Assembly: GCA_963734295.1 (NCBI GenBank)
Contig: CAVTGS010000011.1
Coordinates: 124,001-188,000, forward strand
Length of the DNA stretch: 64,000 nt
Direction: 5' to 3'
DNA from: JAEUMW01 sp963734295
Lineage (GTDB): Bacteria; Pseudomonadota; Gammaproteobacteria; Burkholderiales; JAEUMW01
Made by a program: the position numbers and the translations under genes. The notes beneath the pieces are model-generated. The model had not been told where the DNA came from, did not search any database, and was given only the letters and a program-made list of their open reading frames with translations. Shown one piece after another: positions 27,777 to 36,707 of this stretch (positions are counted from its first letter, which is position 1; each line of letters begins with the position of its first letter).

Positions 27777-28649
27777 ATGAACGACAGCGAATCGATTGCA
27801 GCACCCGTCCCCTCGACGCAGGAAGCCGTCAAGACGGCGCGGGTCATCGTCATCACCTCCGGCAAGGGCGGTGTCGGCAAGACCACCACCGCCGCGAGCT
27901 TTGCCGCGGGTCTCGCGCTGCGCGGCCACAAGACCGCCGTGATCGACTTCGACGTGGGGCTGCGCAACCTGGACCTCATCATGGGCTGCGAGCGCCGCGT
28001 GGTGTACGACCTGATCAATGTCATCCACGAGGAAGCCACCCTCAATCAGGCGCTGATCCGCGACAAGAACTGCGACAACCTGCATGTCCTGCCGGCCTCG
28101 CAGACGCGCGACAAGGACGCGCTCACGCAGGCGGGCGTGGAGGCGGTGCTGAAGGGCCTCAACGACATGGACTTCGAGTACATCGTCTGCGACTCGCCGG
28201 CCGGGATCGAAACCGGGGCCCTGCTCGCGATGCACTATGCCGACGAGGCGCTGGTGGTGACGAATCCGGAGGTCTCGTCGGTGCGCGATTCCGATCGTAT
28301 CCTCGGCATCCTCGCGTCCAAGACCAAGCGCGCGATCGAAGCGGCCGAGCCGATCAAGGAACATCTGCTCATCACCCGCTACAATCCGAAGCGCGTGGCG
28401 GGCGGCGAGATGCTCTCGCTCGAAGACATCCAGGAGATCCTGCGCATCAAGCTGATCGGCGTGATCCCGGAGTCCGAGTCCGTTCTGCAGGCATCCAATC
28501 AGGGCCTGCCCGCGGTGCACCTGAACGGATCGGATGTGGCGGAAGCCTACCGGGATGTCATCGCGCGGTTTCTCGGGGAGGACATTCCGCTGCGGTTCAC
28601 CGACTACCAGAAGCCGGGGCTGTTCAAGCGCCTCTTCGGCAGTAAGTGA
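27777..28649 (+). CDS. minD: septum site-determining protein MinD
   Basis: A 290-residue ParA-type ATPase with deviant Walker A SGKGGVGKTT (residues 28-37), IDFDVGLRNLDLIMG, DSPAGIETGAL, and a C-terminal amphipathic membrane-targeting helix (GLFKRLFGSK). It cycles MinC on and off the membrane with MinE. Compared with the usual MinD (about 270 residues, beginning just before RVIVITSGKG) it has about 20 extra N-terminal residues rich in Ala, Pro and acidic residues; no alternative ATG, GTG or TTG lies between that start and the Walker motif. Spacing to minC is 30 bases and to minE 11. Confidence 0.97.
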   Translation: MNDSESIAAPVPSTQEAVKTARVIVITSGKGGVGKTTTAASFAAGLALRGHKTAVIDFDVGLRNLDLIMGCERRVVYDLINVIHEEATLNQALIRDKNCDNLHVLPASQTRDKDALTQAGVEAVLKGLNDMDFEYIVCDSPAGIETGALLAMHYADEALVVTNPEVSSVRDSDRILGILASKTKRAIEAAEPIKEHLLITRYNPKRVAGGEMLSLEDIQEILRIKLIGVIPESESVLQASNQGLPAVHLNGSDVAEAYRDVIARFLGEDIPLRFTDYQKPGLFKRLFGSK

Positions 28650-28660
28650 AGGAGCGGCGC

Positions 28661-28915
28661 ATGTCCATCCTGTCCTTCCTGCTCGGCGAGAAGAAGAAGA
28701 CCGCGACGATCGCCAAGGAGCGCCTGCAGATCATCCTCGCGCACGAGCGCACCGGCCGCGGCGCCGCTGCGGACTGGCTGCCCGCCTTGCAGCGCGAGCT
28801 GGTCGACGTGGTGTCCAAGTACGTGCACATCGACCGGCGCGACATTCGTGTCTCGCTCGAGCGTCAGGAGAACCTCGAAGTGCTGGAGGTGAAGATCGAG
28901 ATGCCGCAGGCCTGA
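28661..28915 (+). CDS. minE: cell division topological specificity factor MinE
   Basis: An 84-residue MinE: N-terminal amphipathic segment MSILSFLLGEKKKTA, the anti-MinCD helix (ERLQIILAHERTG) and the C-terminal dimerisation domain (SKYVHIDRRDIRVSLERQENLEVLEVKIEMP). The ATG at 28661 has AAGGAG six bases upstream; the frame includes a GTG five codons earlier without a better site. It completes the min operon. Confidence 0.96.
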   Translation: MSILSFLLGEKKKTATIAKERLQIILAHERTGRGAAADWLPALQRELVDVVSKYVHIDRRDIRVSLERQENLEVLEVKIEMPQA

Positions 28916-28921
28916 GGCGCG

Positions 28922-30359
28922 ATGGAAACGCTCGCCGTCGACGTGGCGATCATCGGGGCAGGCACCGCCGGCCTCAATGCCCGCCGCGAGGTCGAAAAGC
29001 GCGGCGGGCGGCCGCTGTCTGATCGAAAGCGGCCCTTACGGCACCACCTGCGCGCGCGTCGGGTGCATGCCCTCCAAGCTCCTGATCGCGGCCGCGGACG
29101 CGGCCCATGCGATCGACACGGGACCGCAGTTCGGTGTCCGAGCGGCCGGCGGTCTTGCGGTCGACGGCGCCGCCGTGATGGCCCGGGTGCGCCGCGAACG
29201 CGACCGCTTCGTTTCCTTCATCCTCGAGGCCACCGAGGCGATCCCGGAGGCGCAGCGCCTGCGCGGCCATGCCCGGTTCACGGGCCCGACCACGCTCGAA
29301 GTGGACGGCCGTGTCCGCGTCACGGCACGGACGGTCATCGTGGCGGCCGGCAGCCAACCCTTCGTGCCGCCGCCGTTCGATCGCATCCGCGACCGGATCA
29401 TGGTGAGCAACGACATTTTCGAGCTGCCGGACCTGCCCGAAAGTCTCGCAGTGATCGGGACCGGCGTCATCGCACTGGAGCTCGGCCAGGCGATGCAGCG
29501 CCTCGGCATTCGCGTCGTGTTCTTCAACCCGTTCGAAGAAGTCGGTGCCTTCAGCGATCCCGACGTAAAGCGCAGCGCGCAGCGCGACCTCGCAGCCGAG
29601 CTCGACTTCAAGCTCGGCGTCGAGATGCTGGAACCCGAGCCGCAGCGCGAAGCCATCCTGCTGCGCTGGCGGGACGCGAGCGGCGTCACGCACGAAGATC
29701 GTTTCGCCAAGGTGCTGGTCGCCGCCGGACGCCGGCCGAGCGTCGCGGGGCTCGGTCTCGAAACCACGGGCTTGCCGCTCGATGCGGACGGTCTGCCGCC
29801 GGTGGATCCGCAGACCGCGCAGTGCCGGGACGCGCCGATCTTCTTCGCGGGCGACGTCGACGGCAGCCAACCCCTGCTGCACGAGGCGGCGGACGAAGGA
29901 CGCATCGCCGGCGAGAACGCGATGCGCTGGCCCGACGTGGACCGCCACGAGCGCCGCACGCCGCTCGCGATCGCCTTTACGGACCCGCAGATGGCAACGG
30001 TGGGCGTGCGCCACGCCGATCTTCCCGCGGGCCGGCACGCGATCGGCGCAGTATCGTTCGAAGATCAGGGACGGGCGCGCGTCATGGGACGCAATCGCGG
30101 GCTCGTGCGGATCTATGCCGAGACGGGAAGCTGCACGTTGCTCGGCGCGGAGATGTTCGGCCCGGCGATGGAGCACATGGCGCATTTGCTCGCCTGGGCC
30201 GTGCAGCAACGGATGACCGTGCAGGAGGCGCTCGCGATGCCCTTCTACCATCCGGTGCTGGAGGAGGGGCTGCGCACGGGGCTGCGCGATCTCGCGCGGC
30301 AGCTCGACGTCCTCGGCCGCTGTCGTGCCGAAGACCTGGCCGAGTCGCCGGGCGAGTAG
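28922..30359 (+). pseudogene. dihydrolipoyl dehydrogenase-like FAD oxidoreductase, frameshifted
   Basis: Joining two frames gives about 478 residues of a class I pyridine nucleotide-disulfide oxidoreductase: AIIGAGTAGLNA at the start, redox-active pair in TTCARVGCMPSKLL, NAD site AVIGTGVIALELG, FAD motif FFAGDVDGSQPLLHEAADEG, and a C-terminal FYHPVLEEGLR carrying the His-Glu dyad. The frame changes near 29006 in a GGCGGGCGG run, equal to one extra G. It begins six bases after minE, so it may be read through from the min operon. It lies away from any 2-oxoacid dehydrogenase genes, so it is best called a family member. Probably intact in the organism. Confidence 0.85.
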
Positions 30360-30369
30360 ACGCACGCTC

Positions 30370-31173
30370 ATGAAACCGCGCAGGCTCAACACGCTGCACC
30401 GACGCGCCGTTGTTACGTCGCGCCACCCGCCGCTGCTTTTCGTCCACGGCGGGTACGTGAGCGCGAGCTGCTGGGACGAGTTCTTCATGCCCTACCTGAG
30501 CCGCCGCGGTTTCGACTGCCACGCGGTGGACCTGTCCGGCCACGGCTCCAGCGAAGGACGGGCGGAGCTCAATTCCTTCGGTCTCGACGATTACGCCGCC
30601 GATGTCGCACGCGCCGCGATGGCACTGGGCGAGCCGCCGGTGCTGATCGGCCACTCCATGGGCACGGCCATCGTGGAACGGGTGGCGGAGAGACAGCCGG
30701 CGCGCGCAGCGGTCCTGATGTCGCCGGTGCCCGCGATCGGCACGCTGGCGGCGACGATGAAGCTCGCGATCACCGAGCCCGCGTTCTTCGGCGAAGTCAC
30801 CGGCGCAAGCAAGGGTCGTTATTCGGACAGAACGCTCAGGCTCCTGCGCGATGTCTACTACTCGCCGGACATGCAGCCCGCAGATCTCGTACGCTTTCAG
30901 GCCCACTTCCAGCCCGAATCGAGCCGCGCCGTCACCGAGCTGACCTTGCTCGGCCTGCGCGTCCCGCGCCGCCTGCCGCGCATCCCGGCTCTGGTGCTCG
31001 GGGGCGAATGCGACGCGGTGTTCCCGGCGAGCCTGCTCTACTTCACTGCCGCACGCTGGAACGCGAAACTGGTCGAAATCCCGCGCGCGGGCCATACGTT
31101 GATGCTCGACGTGCACTGGCAGCAAGCGGCGGAACACATCGCCCGCTGGCTCGACGAGCAGCAGTGGCCGTAA
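30370..31173 (+). CDS. alpha/beta-fold hydrolase
   Basis: A 267-residue serine hydrolase: oxyanion segment FVHGGYVSASCW, nucleophile elbow GHSMG with Ser96, acid residue in GGECDAVFP and catalytic His in AGHTLMLD. No signal peptide. It starts 11 bases after the flavoprotein stop. It resembles the large family of esterases/acyltransferases without assigned substrate; a patatin lipase follows 22 bases downstream, so the two may act on related lipids. Confidence 0.9.
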   Translation: MKPRRLNTLHRRAVVTSRHPPLLFVHGGYVSASCWDEFFMPYLSRRGFDCHAVDLSGHGSSEGRAELNSFGLDDYAADVARAAMALGEPPVLIGHSMGTAIVERVAERQPARAAVLMSPVPAIGTLAATMKLAITEPAFFGEVTGASKGRYSDRTLRLLRDVYYSPDMQPADLVRFQAHFQPESSRAVTELTLLGLRVPRRLPRIPALVLGGECDAVFPASLLYFTAARWNAKLVEIPRAGHTLMLDVHWQQAAEHIARWLDEQQWP

Positions 31174-31194
31174 CCGATAGCCGGAGCAACGAAC

Positions 31195-32454
31195 ATGGGC
31201 ACGAAAAAGGTGGCGATCGCCTGTCAGGGCGGCGGAACGCACGCAGCATTCACCTGGGGCGTTCTGACGGAGATCCTCCAGACGAAGAAACTCTGGGACG
31301 CGAGCCGGGACGGCGGCGAACGCTTCGACATCGTCGCGATCAGCGGCACTTCCGCCGGGGCGCTGTGCGCGCTCGCGGCCTGGTACGGCCTCGTCCCGAA
31401 TACGGCCGATGCGCAATGCGGCACGCTCGACAAGGCGATCGAGCGCCTCGACCACCTGTGGACGACCTTTGCGGCGGCGACGCCGGTCGAGACCGCCCAC
31501 AATCAGATGATGAACAACCTCATGCAGTGGGCGGCGAAGGGCATGCCTTTGCCCGCGTCGAATCCTTACGGCCCTTACGGCAAGGCCGGACTGGCCGGTC
31601 TTGCGATGATGGGGGTGCGTCCGGAATACCTGGGGTTTGCGGCGCTTCTCGAGTCGCTGTGCCCGCACTTCGAAACCATCGACTGGCCAGCGGTGCTGAA
31701 GGCAAACGTGCGGATCATGGTCGGTGCGATCGAGATTCTGAGCGGCAACTTCGAGGTCTTCGACTCGGACAAGACACTCGAACAGCTCGGCCTACACCCG
31801 GGAGGCGCGAAGATCGACCAGTACGAGACCCACCGCTGGCGGATGCGTCGCGCAATTTCGCTGGAGGGCGTCGCGGCATCGGGCACCCTGCCCGAGATTC
31901 TTCCGGCGCAAGTGATCCCCGACACGGTGTTCCCGACGCTGCAATCGGGAAAGACCATCACTCGCAACGCACACTATTGGGATGGTCTGTACTCGCAGAA
32001 CCCTCCCGTGCGCGATCTGCTCGACGCCGAAAACAAGGACGAAAAACCCGACGAGATCTGGGTCGTGCGCATCAACCCGCAGGAGATCGACCCCACTTCG
32101 GTGAACGTCGGCCTGGACACGATCAGGGATCGGGAAAATGACCTTGCCGGCAATCTGTCGCTCAACCAGGAGCTCGACCACATCCTGACGATCAACCGGT
32201 GGATCAGGCAGTTCGGGGAAAAGCATCCGCCGCTCGACAATCGGAAGATCGTTGACGTCCGCACCATCAAGATGACGCGTGAGACGGCCTGGGGCCTGGG
32301 TCACACGTCCAAGCTCGACCGCAGTCCCGTCCACTACGCGAAGCTGCGCGAGGAGGGGCAGAGCGTGGCGCAAGAGTGGCTCGCGAATTGGCGGGCACTC
32401 GGGCCGGACTTCATCGCCTATCCTTTCGACGCGCGGTATCCGGAGTCGACCTGA
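31195..32454 (+). CDS. patatin-like phospholipase
   Basis: A 419-residue patatin-family lipase. The oxyanion motif CQGGGTHAAF (residues 10-19), nucleophile GTSAG (Ser53) and the Asp-Gly dyad in YWDGLYSQNPP are all present. It acts on membrane or storage lipid acyl chains, substrate unknown. No signal peptide is seen. It follows the alpha/beta hydrolase gene and ends at a candidate terminator. Confidence 0.92.
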   Translation: MGTKKVAIACQGGGTHAAFTWGVLTEILQTKKLWDASRDGGERFDIVAISGTSAGALCALAAWYGLVPNTADAQCGTLDKAIERLDHLWTTFAAATPVETAHNQMMNNLMQWAAKGMPLPASNPYGPYGKAGLAGLAMMGVRPEYLGFAALLESLCPHFETIDWPAVLKANVRIMVGAIEILSGNFEVFDSDKTLEQLGLHPGGAKIDQYETHRWRMRRAISLEGVAASGTLPEILPAQVIPDTVFPTLQSGKTITRNAHYWDGLYSQNPPVRDLLDAENKDEKPDEIWVVRINPQEIDPTSVNVGLDTIRDRENDLAGNLSLNQELDHILTINRWIRQFGEKHPPLDNRKIVDVRTIKMTRETAWGLGHTSKLDRSPVHYAKLREEGQSVAQEWLANWRALGPDFIAYPFDARYPEST

Positions 32455-32482
32455 CGGCCGCCTGGCCGGACCTGGTTTTTTT
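32455..32482 (+). terminator. intrinsic terminator after the patatin gene
   Basis: CGGCC-GCCT-GGCCG, then GACCTGG and seven consecutive T residues, begin directly after the patatin stop. The stem is short but GC-only and the T run is on the correct strand. Confidence 0.5.
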
Positions 32483-32504
32483 CGATCGCATCCGCTGCGC
32501 TGCC

Positions 32505-33200
32505 TCAGAAGAGGTCGGCCGCGCCGCAGTCAGGGAAGCCCGTCTCGGAGAGCCAGCGCCCCGACGCGTTCCAGCAGGTGTCGAGCCCGCCGGCGCCGAA
32601 CGCCGAAGATCCGCGGTAGATGCCCGTCGCAGCATTCCCGTCGTCGATCTTGCGGTCGACCTCGGCTAGCAGCGCCACCGGCAACTGGCCTCCGGTCTTG
32701 AGGTTATGCCGGCTCGGCGAGATCCCGAGATCGAGGTAGAAGGCGTCGTAGGCGAGATCGAGAAAGCCACCGTAGGCATTCGCCGGGCTCGTTGCGGACG
32801 AGGCCGAGACCGCACCGCGCGCGCTGAAACCGTAGTTGAGGAGGCCCGCCTTCGAGAGGTGGTCCCAGACCAGTAAATGCTCCGGCGGGCTTCCGCTCGA
32901 CTCGATGCGACCATTGCCGTTGCCGCTGCCGGCGGCGTCCACGATGTTCTGCGCCGCGAACCGGTAATCTCCCGGCAGCGCGCGATAGCGATCCTGGAAC
33001 CCGAAGAAGGCCGCCTTGATCCCCGTCTGCAGCGCGACGAGGTTGTGCACGCGGGCGCCGGAGATCAGCTCCTGACCCTTCATCACCGCGCCCACGAGCA
33101 GCCCCAGGATCACCAGCACGATGGCAGCCTCGATCAGCGTGAAGCCGGTTTCCTGCCTGCGCGTGCCGATCCTTCCTCCGCAGCGAGCCTCGTTTTTCAT
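32505..33200 (-). CDS. prepilin-type N-terminal cleavage/methylation protein (pseudopilin)
   Basis: A 231-residue type IV pilin/type II secretion pseudopilin. The prepilin peptidase site is G19-FTLIE with Glu24 at position +5 of the mature protein, followed by a hydrophobic helix (AAIVLVILGLLVGAVM). The C-terminal domain begins with a YRALPGDY segment common in pseudopilins and ends with two cysteines (CWNASG, PDCGAADLF) that could form the usual disulfide. No other pilus or secretion gene is nearby, so it must use a machinery encoded elsewhere. The ATG at 33200 was chosen; the frame extends upstream without homology. Confidence 0.88.
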   Translation of the reverse strand: MKNEARCGGRIGTRRQETGFTLIEAAIVLVILGLLVGAVMKGQELISGARVHNLVALQTGIKAAFFGFQDRYRALPGDYRFAAQNIVDAAGSGNGNGRIESSGSPPEHLLVWDHLSKAGLLNYGFSARGAVSASSATSPANAYGGFLDLAYDAFYLDLGISPSRHNLKTGGQLPVALLAEVDRKIDDGNAATGIYRGSSAFGAGGLDTCWNASGRWLSETGFPDCGAADLF

Positions 33201-33272
33201 CGTGCAATTTGACACCGAAAGAGACGCGGTGTTAGAAATTGCGGCGTTTCGACGAGAAGGCAAGGAGCCGCC

Positions 33273-33989
33273 ATGGATCGCCGTCATTTCGTGCAGCTGT
33301 GTGCGACCTCCATGGCGATCTCCGGAGCGTGCACGAGCGCGCTCGGTGCCATCGAAGGTCAAGCAAAGCGCTACGGCCCGGCCACGCTCGTGGACCGGGA
33401 GGGGCGCCCGATCAAGGCGAAAGCGCTGCTCCCGGAGCGAAACTACCTGTTCCACTATCCCTACGTGGGCACGCCCTGCTTCCTGCTGAATCTGGCCACG
33501 CCGCCGCGGCAGCAGGACGTCGGGCTCAGGACCGACGACGGTCAGGGCTACGACTGGCGGGGCGGCGTCGGCCCCAGACGCGCGATCGTGAGTTACTCCG
33601 CCATCTGCGCGCACAAGCTCGCCTATCCGACGAAGCAGTTATCGTTCATCAGCTACAAGGGTGCGAACGCCGGGAAGGACGGCCGCGCAACGCCCAACAC
33701 CATTCACTGCTGCGCCGAGCACAGCGAGTACGATCCGGCGGCGGGGGCCAGGGTGGTGGCGGGGCCGGCGAAGCAGCCGCTCGCGGCGATCCTGCTCGAT
33801 TACGAGCCCGCGACCGACCAGCTCATCGCAGTGGGTACCGTGGGCGGCGAGCTCTTCGACGAGTTTTTCGCCAAGTACGACTTCAAGCTGGCAATGGAGC
33901 ACGGCCAAGCCAAGGCCCGGCAATCCGTGGGCGCCACCACCGTGGTAACCGAGCTCGCCCAGTTCTGCCAGCAGGAAATCCACTGCTGA
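33273..33989 (+). CDS. Rieske-type (2Fe-2S) protein with twin-arginine-like signal
   Basis: A 238-residue protein with AAGGAG before its ATG. The N terminus MDRRHFVQL followed by a short hydrophobic stretch looks like a Tat signal. A Rieske pair is visible: ICAHKLAYP gives C-x-H and IHCCAEHSEYDP gives C-x2-H. The second motif carries an additional adjacent Cys, and the linker between the motifs is longer than in bc1 Rieske proteins. An electron-transfer role in the periplasm is likely. It is not next to cytochrome b or c1 genes; its neighbours are a pilin and hemN. Partner enzyme unknown. Confidence 0.78.
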   Translation: MDRRHFVQLCATSMAISGACTSALGAIEGQAKRYGPATLVDREGRPIKAKALLPERNYLFHYPYVGTPCFLLNLATPPRQQDVGLRTDDGQGYDWRGGVGPRRAIVSYSAICAHKLAYPTKQLSFISYKGANAGKDGRATPNTIHCCAEHSEYDPAAGARVVAGPAKQPLAAILLDYEPATDQLIAVGTVGGELFDEFFAKYDFKLAMEHGQAKARQSVGATTVVTELAQFCQQEIHC

Positions 33990-34021
33990 GGGGCCCCACG
34001 AGGCGGCATCACAAAGGTAGA

Positions 34022-34039
34022 GGCCACCCGAAGGTGGCC
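34022..34039. terminator. hairpin between convergent Rieske and hemN genes
   Basis: GGCCACC-CGAA-GGTGGCC is a perfect 7-bp stem with a stable tetraloop, 33 bases after the Rieske stop and 28 bases after the hemN stop. It is placed to end both transcripts, though no long T tract follows on either strand. Confidence 0.55.
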
Positions 34040-34066
34040 CCTTGCCTTCCCTGAGCTGCCTTATTC

Positions 34067-35491
34067 CTATATCAATTTCGAGTAGCGCGCCCGGTCTTCG
34101 CCGGCTCGCAGATAGCGGTCGAACACCATGCAGAGGTTGCGGATGAGGAGCCGTCCCTTCGCCGTCACGCCCAGCCAGCCCGGCTCGATGTCGATGAGGC
34201 CTTCCGCCTGGTACAGCCTTGAGGTCCTCCAGCTCCTGACGGAAGTAGCGTCTCGAAGTCGAGCAGATACGCGATCTCGATCGACTCGGTAGAGAGCTCG
34301 AAGTGACACATGAGCGACTGGATGATCGCACGGCGCGCGAGGTCGTCGGCGGAGAGCTCGATGCCGCGCATGATCGGCAGCTCGCCGCGATCGAGGGCAT
34401 CGTAGTATTCGTCGAGGGTGCGGTAGTTCTGACTGTACGTGGGTCCGACCTTGCCGATGGCCGAGACGCCGAGCGCGATCAGGTCGCAGTCGGCATGCGT
34501 CGAGTAACCCTGGAAGTTCCGGTGCAGGCGTCCCTGCAGTTGCGCGGCTGTGAGCTCGTCCTCGGGTCGGGCGAAGTGGTCCATCCCGATGTACACGTAT
34601 CCCGCTTCAGTAAGGCGCCGGATGGCGAGTCCGAGAATCTGGAGCTTGGTTTCCGGCAGCGGCAGCTCCTCTTCGCGGATGCGGCGCTGCGGCTTGAAGA
34701 GGGTGGGCAGGTGCGCGTAGTTGTAGATCGCGATCCGGTCCGGCTTCATCGCGATGACCATTCTCCAGGGTGCGGTTGAAGCTCATCACGGTCTGCTTCG
34801 GCAGGCCGTAGATCAGGTCCATGCTCACCGAGCGGAATCCCTCGCGCCGGGCGGCCGTGAGAACGCGCTCGGTCTCCTCCTCGCTCTGGATGCGGTTGAC
34901 CGCGCGCTGGACGTCGGGATCGAAATCCTGCACGCCCAAGCTCATTCGATTGAAGCCGAGCGCGCGCAGGAGCGCGACCGTGTCGTCGCCGACCTTGCGC
35001 GGATCGATCTCGATCGAGTATTCGCCGTCGGGCGTGAGCTCGAAGCTCTCGCGGATGCACTGCATCAGCGCGCTCATCTGGGCATGGGAGAGATAGGTCG
35101 GCGTCCCCCCGCCCCAGTGCAGTTGCTCGACGCGCGGCTCTTCACGGAAGAGCTCGCTTTGCATGCGGATCTCGGCGAACAGATAGTCGAGATAGGTCGC
35201 GGCCTTCGCGACGTCCTTGGTGACGATCTTGTTGCAGCCGCAATAGAAGCAGACCGTGTTGCAGAAGGGAACGTGCACGTAGATCGAGAGCGGCCGGCTG
35301 ATGCCGCCGATGTTGCGCTTGCCCGCCCATATGCGGTAGGCATTGGCATCGAAGGCCTCGACGAAACGATCCGCGGTCGGATAGGAGGTGTACCGGGGGC
35401 CTTTGCGGTCGAGGCGGCGGATGAGATCGAGATCGACTTCCAGATGCGGATGCCGGCGCCCGCCTGCCACGACGTTCCCAACGGAAAGCAT
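34067..35491 (-). pseudogene. hemN: oxygen-independent coproporphyrinogen III oxidase HemN, frameshifted
   Basis: Three frames join into a HemN of about 470 residues. The N-terminal part has RKGPRYTSYPTADRF, the radical-SAM cluster motif CNTVCFYCGC and WGGGTPTYLS; the middle has AIYNYAHLPTLFKPQRRI and FARPEDELTAAQ; the C terminus has LYQAEGLIDIE and the tail to the stop at 34067. The frame changes near 34760 once, and twice near 34248 and 34218, each time by one extra base. HemN makes protoporphyrinogen IX without oxygen and supplies haem for the cbb3 oxidase. It is divergent from fnr, and an FNR-like box lies in between. Probably intact in the organism. Confidence 0.93.
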
Positions 35492-35559
35492 GTGCTATCT
35501 GCCATGTGAATCAGTGAGACTGCTGGAGCCTACTATGCCAGCCTGCGCCGCCGGTCCGT

Positions 35560-35573
35560 TTGATCTACGTCAA
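35560..35573. promoter_or_regulatory. FNR/Anr box between hemN and fnr
   Basis: TTGATCTACGTCAA matches the TTGAT-N4-ATCAA consensus at nine of ten positions. Its centre is about 75 bases before the hemN ATG and 49 bases before the fnr ATG, so it could serve anaerobic activation of hemN and autoregulation of fnr. Confidence 0.75.
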
Positions 35574-35615
35574 GGAACATGCCATAGTTCCGCCTTTCGC
35601 GGGCAACGCTCGACC

Positions 35616-36371
35616 ATGGCCTCACGGACCATCCTGAAGCAGATCGACATCGCACAGCTGAAGAGCGTTTGCTCGGCGTGCAGTCTCCAGGAGCTGTGCC
35701 TGCCGATCGGGCTCGACGCATCGGAGATCGACACGCTCGACCGGCTGGTGGAGCACCACCGCTCGGTGCGCCGCGGCGACTACCTGTATCGCGCGGGCGC
35801 GCCCTTCCGGTCGCTCTTTGCCGTCCGCAGCGGCTTTCTCAAGAGCTACGTCCTCCACGACGACGGCCGCGAGCAGGTCACGGGCTTCCACATGATGGGC
35901 GAGTTCGTGGGCATGGACGCCATCAGCACCGATGTCCACACGTGCGACGCGGTGGCGCTCGAGGACAGCGATATCTGCGAGATCCCGTTCGCGACCCTCG
36001 AGGAGTTCTCGCGCAATGTCCCGATCCTGCAGCGCCACCTGCACAAGATCATGAGCCGCGAGATCGTTCGCGACCACGGCGTGATGTTGCTCCTGGGCAG
36101 CATGAAGGCGGAGGAACGGCTCGCGGCCTTTCTCTTGAACCTGTCGCAGCGCTACTGCGCGCGCGGTTACTCCGGCACGTGCTTCCATCTGCGAATGACG
36201 CGCGAGGAGATCGGCAGCTACCTGGGGCTCAAGCTCGAAACCGTGAGCCGGGTCTTCTCGAAGTTCCAGGAGGAAGGACTGATCAGCGTCCAGAACAAGT
36301 ACATCGAGCTCAAGGACGGGACTGCGCTGAAGGCCGTGATCGGCCAGCAACACCGCTGCCAGCGAAACTAG
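35616..36371 (+). CDS. fnr: FNR/Anr-type CRP-family transcriptional regulator
   Basis: A 251-residue oxygen sensor. The four cluster ligands are Cys19, Cys22, Cys28 (C-x2-C-x5-C) and Cys110, matching E. coli FNR Cys20/23/29/122. The cyclic-nucleotide-binding-like barrel is followed by the dimer helix and the winged helix MTREEIGSYLGLKLETVSRVFSKF, in which E-x2-S-R are the residues that read TTGAT. The ATG at 35616 gives the right N-terminal length; the frame is open upstream. It should control hemN, the cco cluster and probably ompW, each of which has a box. Confidence 0.95.
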   Translation: MASRTILKQIDIAQLKSVCSACSLQELCLPIGLDASEIDTLDRLVEHHRSVRRGDYLYRAGAPFRSLFAVRSGFLKSYVLHDDGREQVTGFHMMGEFVGMDAISTDVHTCDAVALEDSDICEIPFATLEEFSRNVPILQRHLHKIMSREIVRDHGVMLLLGSMKAEERLAAFLLNLSQRYCARGYSGTCFHLRMTREEIGSYLGLKLETVSRVFSKFQEEGLISVQNKYIELKDGTALKAVIGQQHRCQRN

Positions 36372-36398
36372 CAGACGAAGTAGCCGCGGGGTCGTGCG

Positions 36399-36707
36399 TC
36401 AGAACTTGTAGAAGGTGCGGTTGAGGTACTCGACGACTGCACCACGCTCCTCGGGTTTCCAGCCGAGCTTCTGATTCCCTTGCCAACGATCCACCTCTTG
36501 CGCGAGTTCGTCCATGTTTCTCACGGCCGGATCGCGACGCGTGTGCGCCTTGCACGTGTGACAGGTGACACAGTGGTTGTCGTACAGCGCCTGACCGCGT
36601 GCAACGTCGGACTCGGCCCGAGCCGCGACAGCGTTCGAGGACAGAAACAGCACGCTCGCGAGAACCAGGCCGAGCTTCGAGATTCCCCGATCAGTTGCAG
36701 CAGCCAT
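36399..36707 (-). CDS. small secreted c-type cytochrome
   Basis: A 102-residue monohaem class I cytochrome c. A signal peptide (about residues 1-35, ending AARAES) is followed by the haem site CVTCH and then CKAHTRRDP, and a C-terminal helix (EERGAVVEYLNRTFYKF). The ATG at 36707 lies inside the end of the upstream gene (17-base overlap). It is the last gene of the cco-linked minus-strand group and converges with fnr. It could deliver electrons to the cbb3 oxidase; that role is inferred from position. Confidence 0.85.
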   Translation of the reverse strand: MAAATDRGISKLGLVLASVLFLSSNAVAARAESDVARGQALYDNHCVTCHTCKAHTRRDPAVRNMDELAQEVDRWQGNQKLGWKPEERGAVVEYLNRTFYKF

